A DNA stretch of 64,000 nt from Oegoconia quadripuncta. Lineage: Eukaryota > Arthropoda > Insecta > Lepidoptera > Autostichidae. Each line of letters begins with the position of its first letter. Position 1 is the first letter of the stretch. This document shows, piece after piece, positions 58,701 to 64,000 of this stretch. Made by a program: the position numbers and the translations under genes. The stretch covers positions 3,784,501 through 3,848,500 of the forward strand of contig OX438760.1 of assembly GCA_949316235.1 (NCBI GenBank), written 5' to 3'. The notes under the pieces were generated by a model, which did not search any database, was not told where the DNA came from, and saw nothing but the letters and a program-made list of their open reading frames with translations.

Positions 58701-59962
58701 TTAATAATTTTATATACGAAGTTTTTTTTTTTTATTCTTTTATTTTAACGAGGCTTAGAAGTGCATTGCACTTATGTCAGCCTCATGGGTGGAAACAAAT
58801 TGGGGTAGACTATTAAACGTATACGTAAATGTACGTACGTATACGTAATACGTATGGTAAAATATACGTAGTTAATAATAGATACCTATGTTACAAATAC
58901 ATTCAATAGTAAACTAGGATAATATTATAAATTACCGCCACAAATATGCAAATACATAAACAAATCAAATAATAAATACCTAATAAAACCAATGATTGAG
59001 AAATACAGTGCTCTTTTGACCTCTACTTAAAAACATGCACGGTAGAACTGGGCAGCATGTACAGTGTAAGACATAAAAAAAAATAAGAATTGGACGTAGG
59101 ATAATGTAGAAGGTGAATCATGATCCACTACTAATCATGCTTCCAAACACCATGAAAATGCCACGAATGATTACGCTTGCAGACTAACCGCATCAGACGT
59201 TACTTAACTTCGCTAATTGTAAATGAACTACGACTGTACAACGATTTGTGAGTACTATAGATGTAGACGATACTAATTCTCTCTACTAGACCAAGCAATC
59301 AATGACATGACATGATATCAATATGTATGTATGTGTGCTCACGCCTGTTTCCCGTTGGGGTACGCAGAGACTCTTCACTTCCACTTGCAACGATCCTGAC
59401 ATACACAAGTTCTCTCACCTGTTCAACTTTTACTTCATCTTATACCCCTTATCTCCTCTTTCCACAACCATAAGATTCGTCTTACTCACATTTTATTAAT
59501 TCCTTTCTTTTTAAATTCTCCATTTCTAAGAGTCAGCATACTCTGTAGGTCCTCCACCGTTGCAGCAAATATCAAATTATCGGCGACTGGTGAATATTAC
59601 TAGTTATCAATTTGATTGTAATGAGCTGCTTTGATTGAATACATTTCTGGTACGCGCTAACAACAGCTTCAACAGCATATGCTTAGACTTCAACATTGAC
59701 CTATTTTGCATGAGTACTTCTAACAGTAAGACGTATACTCACTAAAGACTTTTATGACTGTTTGGAGGGTGACACGTAACTCAACCATTGTCATTTACTT
59801 TGGTGAACTTTAGCTACTATATAGTTATTTATTTTATTTATTAAGCGTTAGCTTATTATTGTTTTTACTTCCTTATTTTATACGTGGTAACTTATAATTG
59901 GCATTTTTATACAATGTTAATTATGATATTTATGAATTAGCTGTAAGTTCAAAAAGCAAATA

Positions 59963-59994
<32 letters not shown>

Positions 59995-62900
59995 GTCTTT
60001 GCACAAACACACAGCGCCATCTAGGTCCACAGTAAGCATCTAGGCTTGTGTTATGGATACCAGATGGTTGATAAACTACACAAATACCTTTTTTTTGTAA
60101 ATAAATACATGTATAAATGAAATAAAAAATATTCATCCAAAGAAATAAAAAAAGTAGTTATACACAACTTCCCAGAATTTCTATTGCATCCAAAAACTAA
60201 CGCAGAGATAACTTGATATGAAAACTTGTTTCCATAGGCCTCTGCCGCTGTATCAATCTGCTCATCAAAAGTTATCTGCGTCTGCAAATTTCGTGATTAC
60301 AATCCATGACGTGGAGAACAAATACTTGCAGGGGCATGTGATAAAAGGTTTGATTTAGTTAAATTGTTGACATTCTACCTACTATTTACCTAATGTTTGG
60401 CGTTGAATGAAAATGTTGAAAAGACAAGACGGATGTATAAAGTTTTGAAAAGAAAGGCAAAAAAGTTGTTAAACAAAAGGAAGGAGAATGTAAAGACGCG
60501 TTTGACAGTAGGCTCTCTGAAGATTTCCGAACAAATTTCAAGCTGTTCTGGCTATTCTCAGCCAGAGGTAAAACGACAACCTCTGAGCTGAATAAAATCA
60601 GAGGCCAGGATGGAAGTATTTTGAAAGGGTAAGAACACATATAGAAGAGATGGAAGTAGCAGGGTAGAAACGCATGCACGCACCTCACTTATAAATGTCG
60701 AGTCTTATGACAAAATAAGCATGGATGAGATTTTGAAAGCGCAGAAAGGTATGAAGGCTGGTAAGGCTGTAGAATATGACAGTTTCGATGAAAATGCAGA
60801 AAAAGAATTGTGTCAGGATCGTAGCACGTGGAAGTCTGCGGTGTCTGTACTTTATGTATGTAGTCCATATTATTATGAAAATAATATGATGTAATCGTGC
60901 ACGTGATGGGGCAAAATCGAGCTCTGACGACCAATCGACTCGAAAGCCTAGACTCTAACAAAAATAATTATTGAGTAACCTTCAATCTGTCTAGCCACCT
61001 TACGGCCTCTATTAGACTGAAAACCGTTTGAATTTTAATTAAGGGACCAAAAACAAAGACAAAATGTGCACCTCGTTGCCACTGTGAAGATATTTTTTAC
61101 TTATTTAAAACCTCTTATTCAATTCATAAATTATCAGTTAAATTAGAATAAGAGAATATTAATTAGGAGCAGGGTCCAAGAATATATCCAAGAATATATT
61201 TCTAAGTTTCATTTAAATGAGCATCGACATTGACAGGCACAATACAAGAAATTTAGTTTTCTCATTGATTTAGTCAAACATTGCACAATGTATAATAAAT
61301 AAAATAATAAAATATCCTTATACATACACACAGCGCCATCTAGTTCCACAGTAAGCAACTATTGGCTTGTGTTGTGGATACCAGATGGGTGATATACTAC
61401 ATAAATACATTTTTTTTTGTAAATAAATACTTATTATAAATGAAAACATCCATAACTCGGGTACAAATGTCCGTATTCATCACACAAACATATGCCCCTA
61501 GCGGGATTCGAAACCCGCAACCTTATGGTATAGTGGCCAGAGTTGCTAACCACTACATCAAAAAGGTCGTATGTATATATATTCAAAGAAATTTAATTTT
61601 TAACGTCAGAAAAATCCCATAAACGTAATATACATAAGCATTATGCTAAGTCTATAGGTTATCCGGTAGTTCTTAAGGATTCTAAGAGATGACGTTTTAC
61701 CTACTACTAAGATAACCACGAAAGGGATTTGTTCTCACGACCATATCTATATCATATACAGGGTGAAATTTAATTCGTATAATTCCTGTTTACTGGCGAC
61801 TCCTCTCCTGATTAAGAACAACTTTCCCTATGGAACCCTAGTCGAATTCGATCAAAAAATTTACGATTACCCATATATTGGTTGGTGGTAGGGCATTTTA
61901 AATGTCCGCCTGGCTAGCTACCACCATCTTATCTAAATCTGCCGCTAAGCAGCAATGTTAATAGCATTGTTGTGTTCCGGTTGTCAGAGATAAGATAGCC
62001 AGTCCCCCAAATATGTTGGGGTTTCCGGGTCGTTACGCTTCCACCTTCGCCCTCATCTTCACTTAACTTCAGGTGTGATTGAAGTCAAGTACCAACCCGT
62101 TGTGCATAAAAAAAAAACATTAAGTAAACCATTCTGAAATCACCTTTAGCATGGAAGACCAATAATTGTCGGCTGAATTTAGCTATGGTTCCTAGTGGAA
62201 ACGTTGTCGTAATAAAATTATGAATTCAGAGTTTCTCTTCCGTTAGTAAATAATTACCTACCTTTCTATGTATACTAAAATAAAAACGTAGGTACCAATA
62301 GATACATAAATAAATAGCTAATCATAGCCATGTTGAACACGTTTTGTACCTTGCATAGATTTTGGGCCGGAAAACGTGTTTTGGTTAGCTTGGTTTTCCC
62401 AAAGATTTGTTTGTATATCTTAGTATTATAGTGTAGGTACATAGATTCATAAATAGCTCTGCAATTAATAATATCTTTTTTGTTATTAAAATGTACCTAA
62501 CTACACTATGGGAGTGTCAGGTCACTAGAAATTCACATTAAATTTTGAGAGCGACATGAGCTGTCAACCGGATTCTTTAAGATTTATAAGAACGTCATCA
62601 GCTGAACTAAACAGGAATGCTACTTACTAGACTAGACTACTGCAAAGAGCGATTCGAGTGAGAAAGAGTCGCGCGCGCATAGTGTCAGTCTCTTGCAGCT
62701 AATTGGCTGTCGCTTAATAGCTGTCAAGTTGACCAAAAATCGGCTTTGAGAGATGTAGGCTATGTCGCACGCGACTCTATGTTACTCGAGTCGCGTTAAG
62801 TTGTAGTAGCCCTGCAATACAATATTCATTTATTAATTTCACAAAAGACTTCATGCAAACCATCGTAGTTATACGTACAATCTCTTGTGAAAGTCTGGTG

Positions 62901-64000
62901 TCTATGAAAGGCTAAACAACACATGTGTTACAGAACACCAGGATCCTATCAGCACAACTTAAGGCTAAATGAATATACAATTCTACATAGATGTGTAGGT
63001 ATTGTTTGTATGCGTGTGTGTCTATGTGTGTATGCGTCTAGAGGTTGCTTGACTGTGAGAATAGACAGCAATGTTACAAACGAGGAAATGAGTGTGGGCA
63101 CGCTTAAATAACATAAAACATAAGTAGCCACTAGTTGACACGTTCAACCTACCTGTGGCGTACTTTGTACAATTCTTAAGTTTATCAGTCTTGTTAGTCT
63201 CAAGAATGCGTGTTGTCTTTTACAATAGTTTTAGTTGGATTAAATTTTAATGTGTACTGACACAATACTCATTATTTGAATTATAATTAATTTCTCTTTT
63301 CAGGACAAACCCTCTATCCTTCCTCTGCTATTTTAATAGCAGTATGGGACACATTAGCAATGATAATGGAAGTTCCAAAAAAACAACTCTCAGTACAATT
63401 CCACGACGTTTGTTTGTACGCTCAGCCGAGGTTACACGATCAAAGACAATTAAAACTTAGCGTGGCGCTGCTTAGAGGCACGGGAGCGTTTGAGGTATGA
63501 TTAAATAATAGACAATCAATACAATATTCACAACAAGCTTTCCGCTCGCGACTTCATCCACGTGAATCTCGAAATAAAATTCGTTAAGTGTAATTGTAAT
63601 TTTCTCTTTCCCTAGAATAAGAGTATCATATGTCCTCTGTTTCACAGCATACTCTTGCTGTGTACCAAATTTCATCCAAATCCGATCTTCGGTTTCGCCG
63701 AGCAACACCCAAACGTTCGCATTTACTTTATTAGTTGGACTTAGCTTTCTTCGCGTGAATTCACGCAGGTGGAATCGGTTCATTACTACGGGATATAAAT
63801 TATCTGATAAAAGGTTGCAAGATAATATTTTATTTATGAGTGATAATTCAGGATATAGTCCATCGTCTATGTTAAATTTTATACAAATCCGTTGAAGCCT
63901 TATAGAGTAATTTAGTATTAGAAGCATAACTATCGCATTAATAAGATTACATTGATTTCTGATCTACTTGCAGGTATTGGATGATAATAGGAAGGTAGCG
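43740..64000 (+). CDS. Gene B: fatty-acid-synthase-like protein, KS to start of DH (19 exons, 3' end outside window)
   Basis: N-terminal part of an animal-type FAS paralogue (cytosolic multienzyme family). Exons: 43740-43900 (ATG 43757), 45104-45293, 46233-46353, 46873-47076, 47915-48031, 49242-49420, 50259-50401, 51909-52112, 52679-52865, 54422-54584, 55046-55215, 55300-55451, 55582-55765, 56717-56865, 57329-57513, 58416-58535, 60238-60347, 63304-63494, 63974 onward. All junctions are AG/GT and phases agree; 980 codons are visible without a stop. An acceptor precedes 43740 and the frame stays open from there to the ATG, so an upstream exon exists and could be coding. Domain order is KS, linker, MAT, DH. 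KS has Cys179 but Phe316 and Tyr354 replace its two His. MAT and the DH His look intact. It follows gene A by 12.6 kb of repeats in the same orientation. Confidence 0.9.
43757..52112 (+). CDS. Gene B exons 1-8: ketosynthase (KS) domain lacking both catalytic histidines
   Basis: KS joins the acyl chain to malonyl-ACP with decarboxylation, using Cys-His-His. The domain starts [14 protein letters not shown]. Exon 4 has [16 protein letters not shown] with the nucleophile Cys179 (46952-46954). Exon 6 ends YVEAFGS where YVEAHGT is normal, so the first His is Phe316 (49411-49413). Exon 7 has [15 protein letters not shown] where SNMGHxEPASG is normal, so the second His is Tyr354 (50363-50365). Exon 8 ends with [10 protein letters not shown], the KS C-terminus. 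The segment after Cys is a few residues shorter than in human FAS. Condensing activity is unlikely; thioester formation on Cys remains possible. Confidence 0.88.
43901..45103. other. Gene B intron 1, AT-rich, little recognised
   Basis: Holds a short hairpin near 44046-44090 ('gtccttgtcat' and its inverted copy), sequence with 'tttttgttacggaaccctaa' typical of dispersed insect repeats at about 44617, and an AT-rich region from 44650. No gene found. Confidence 0.4.
45312..45450 (+). repeat. Dispersed repeat fragment shared with 10498-10590
   Basis: 'cgcgtttgaccacaatctta' and 'gattgtaggattcag' recur near 10500-10600. Not assigned to a family. Confidence 0.4.
45460..46232. other. Rest of gene B intron 2, GC-rich repeat-like left part
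   Basis: 45460-45960 has balanced composition and no clear protein; it looks like decayed retroelement sequence. 45960-46232 is AT-rich with nothing recognised. Confidence 0.3.
47212..47418. repeat. Dispersed repeat ('gatgaacggatttggctgaa' family)
   Basis: Minus-oriented relative of 22259-22503, with TTTG runs and 'gcgggataaacgcaggcgat'. In gene B intron 4. Confidence 0.6.
48277..48530 (+). repeat. tRNA-derived SINE, subfamily C (uninterrupted)
   Basis: Head with 'tgtagtggatagtgg' and a B-box-like 'gggttctaatccc', the central 'gagtcatggatgttt' block, 3' part 'agtacaagctttgcttattt' and ATTT tail. Confidence 0.75.
48690..48925 (+). repeat. RTE-type LINE 3' end
   Basis: Encodes [19 protein letters not shown] followed by [15 protein letters not shown], the last residues of RTE-like reverse transcriptases, then 'tgatatgatgatg'. 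Confidence 0.7.
48959..49177 (-). repeat. tRNA-derived SINE, subfamily A
   Basis: Nearly complete copy; tRNA-like head ends 64 bases before gene B exon 6. Its far 3' end is replaced by other sequence. Confidence 0.75.
49421..50258. other. Gene B intron 6, AT-rich, nothing recognised
   Basis: No repeat family, RNA gene or open frame of note was seen, apart from low-complexity AT stretches. Confidence 0.4.
51028..51275 (-). repeat. Dispersed repeat ('ccaaatttcatccaaatccg' family)
   Basis: Minus-strand relative of 22259-22503, with TTTG runs and 'gatgccgcaggcggaaagct' at its end. Confidence 0.65.
52238..52553 (-). repeat. tRNA-derived SINE, family B
   Basis: Near full-length: tail, body with 'gtccgcctggctagctacca' (minus) and tRNA-like head whose B-box region is slightly deleted ('gtacccgcgacctccg'). 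Confidence 0.75.
52679..58535 (+). CDS. Gene B exons 9-16: linker and malonyl/acetyltransferase (MAT) domain
   Basis: MAT loads acetyl and malonyl groups from CoA. Exon 9 ([15 protein letters not shown]) is the KS-MAT linker. Exon 10 has [15 protein letters not shown]. The junction of exons 11 and 12 gives [17 protein letters not shown] with nucleophile Ser610. Exon 12 has [11 protein letters not shown], and exon 13 has NIAYHSRYI with catalytic His712. Exon 14 has [11 protein letters not shown] and [10 protein letters not shown], and exon 15 has [15 protein letters not shown]. All landmarks match FAS MAT, so this domain could be active. The intron after exon 9 holds the 366-bp tandem array. 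Confidence 0.88.
52866..54250. repeat. 366-bp tandem array, 3 copies, beginning at a 5' splice site
   Basis: Copies begin with gtaagtcaaattga at 52866, 53521 and 53887. The first is longer because a SINE is inserted. Each holds a hairpin made of 'ctaagaaaatacaat' and its inverted copy. Copies 2 and 3 are nearly identical to each other. The whole array lies in gene B intron 9. Confidence 0.9.
52931..53218 (+). repeat. tRNA-derived SINE, subfamily A, inside the tandem array
   Basis: Complete copy with good A- and B-box-like sequences (GGTTCAAATCC). Its length explains the 289 extra bases of the first array unit, so it inserted after, or was spared by, the array expansion. Confidence 0.85.
54998..55022. 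repeat. (TA)n microsatellite
   Basis: About twelve TA units 24 bases before gene B exon 11, between the probable branch-point region and the acceptor. Confidence 0.9.
55830..56716. other. Gene B intron 13, AT-rich, nothing recognised
   Basis: Very AT-rich; no SINE or MITE boundary could be drawn and no open frame is convincing. Confidence 0.4.
56911..57260. mobile_element. MITE of the 'acagggtgaaattt' family
   Basis: Ends 'tacaggtgaatttaatttt' and (inverted) 'ggtgaaatttaattcgtat' match at both sides, with 'cgattacgaacaa'-type subterminal blocks. Relatives at 41685-42006 and 61758-62225. Confidence 0.65.
57955..58208 (+). repeat. SINE family B
   Basis: Lacks most of the tRNA-like head; body and A-rich tail are clear. 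A short inverted piece of the same family follows at about 58230-58285. Confidence 0.7.
58718..59075 (-). repeat. Probable LINE 3' end, poly(T) start
   Basis: Begins with a T run and 'tattttaacgaggcttagaa' on the plus strand, as expected for a retroelement inserted on the minus strand. No coding sequence recognised. Confidence 0.35.
59480..59600 (-). repeat. RTE-type reverse-transcriptase fragment
   Basis: Minus strand reads [20 protein letters not shown], comparable to the FADDL motif block of RTE-like elements, with one Asp of the pair replaced. Confidence 0.55.
59985..60122 (-). repeat. SINE subfamily A, 3' part only
   Basis: Tail and part of the body; the tRNA-like head is missing. Ends 115 bases before gene B exon 17. 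Confidence 0.7.
60238..64000 (+). CDS. Gene B exons 17-19: start of dehydratase (DH) domain
   Basis: Exon 17 ends YLQGHVIKG and exon 18 continues QTLYP, so HxxxGxxxxP is complete with His904. Exon 18 (191 bases, same phase as gene A exon 1) gives [29 protein letters not shown] and LLRGTGAFE; exon 19 gives VLDDNRKVA and runs off the window. About 60% identity by eye to gene A over this shared part. Confidence 0.87.
60395..60870 (+). pseudogene. RTE-type LINE endonuclease/reverse-transcriptase remnant
   Basis: Encodes [21 protein letters not shown] and, after broken frames, [17 protein letters not shown] and [10 protein letters not shown]. These correspond to the linker before the reverse transcriptase, its start, and the very end of the protein, so an internal deletion is implied. 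Confidence 0.6.
61307..61573 (-). repeat. tRNA-derived SINE, subfamily A
   Basis: Full-length copy in the last complete intron of gene B, with one extra A in the B box (gattcgaaaccc). Confidence 0.8.
61758..62225. mobile_element. MITE of the 'acagggtgaaattt' family carrying a SINE B
   Basis: The left end 'acagggtgaaatttaattcg' is complete; after the SINE at 61882-62119 the element resumes with 'taaaccattctgaaatcacc'. The right end is degraded. Confidence 0.65.
61882..62119 (+). repeat. SINE family B inside a MITE
   Basis: Body and A-rich tail of family B without head, inserted into the MITE at 61758-62225. Confidence 0.75.
62636..62812. mobile_element. MITE-like inverted repeat
   Basis: Ends share 'gcgactcgagt'/'gcgattcgagt' and 'agagtcgcg' blocks in inverted orientation, around a 70-base centre. 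Confidence 0.5.
63530..63785 (+). repeat. Dispersed repeat ('ccaaatttcatccaaatccg' family)
   Basis: Starts 'caagctttccgctcgcgac', holds the shared block, and is related to 22259-22503. Lies in the intron between gene B exons 18 and 19. Confidence 0.55.

Noticed and set aside
43740..64000. Calling gene B a canonical fatty acid synthase
   Set aside because: The two KS histidines are replaced, so the standard name would hide the main feature.

Overview
The window looks like nuclear DNA of an insect, most likely a moth or butterfly. It is AT-rich, genes are split into many short exons by GT-AG introns, and it is packed with tRNA-derived SINEs, R1-, RTE- and jockey-type LINE pieces, mariner/hAT-like elements and foldback MITEs. 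The order assignment is an inference from repeat style and protein similarity; no search was run.

Two genes are present, both on the + strand, head to tail, and both encode fatty-acid-synthase-like (FAS-like) multidomain proteins. Gene A enters from the left in its dehydratase (DH) domain. It runs through 22 visible exons from 2407 to a stop at 31088-31090, covering DH, linker, enoyl reductase (ER), ketoreductase (KR), acyl carrier protein (ACP) and thioesterase (TE). Gene B starts at an ATG at 43757 and runs through 19 visible exons to the right edge, covering ketosynthase (KS), linker, malonyl/acetyltransferase (MAT) and the start of DH. The shared DH exon (2407-2597 and 63304-63494) has the same length and phase in both genes and is about 60% identical at protein level by eye, so they are tandem paralogues.

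The main biological point is that neither gene looks like a working FAS, although exon phases and reading frames are intact. Gene B keeps the KS cysteine but has Phe and Tyr where the two KS catalytic histidines belong. Gene A has lost the phosphopantetheine serine of ACP, the nucleophilic serine of TE (GYECG instead of GYSxG) and the glycine motif of KR. The MAT Ser/His (B), DH His (B), DH Asp (A) and ER nucleotide loop (A) are kept. This suggests a maintained family of FAS-derived pseudoenzymes or proteins with an altered role.

The 12.6 kb between the genes and all large introns hold mobile DNA. Notable items are a 2.1 kb IS630/Tc1/mariner-type transposon at 12645-14764 with an intact 353-residue transposase and 268-bp terminal inverted repeats differing at only 2 positions; a hAT-like MITE at 37416-40180 with perfect 8-bp target duplications, split by layered later insertions; a 583-bp inverted-repeat element cutting a SINE at 34277-34859; an element at 20529-21482 whose left part is tandemly repeated; and a 366-bp tandem array at 52866-54250 that starts at a 5' splice site and copies it.
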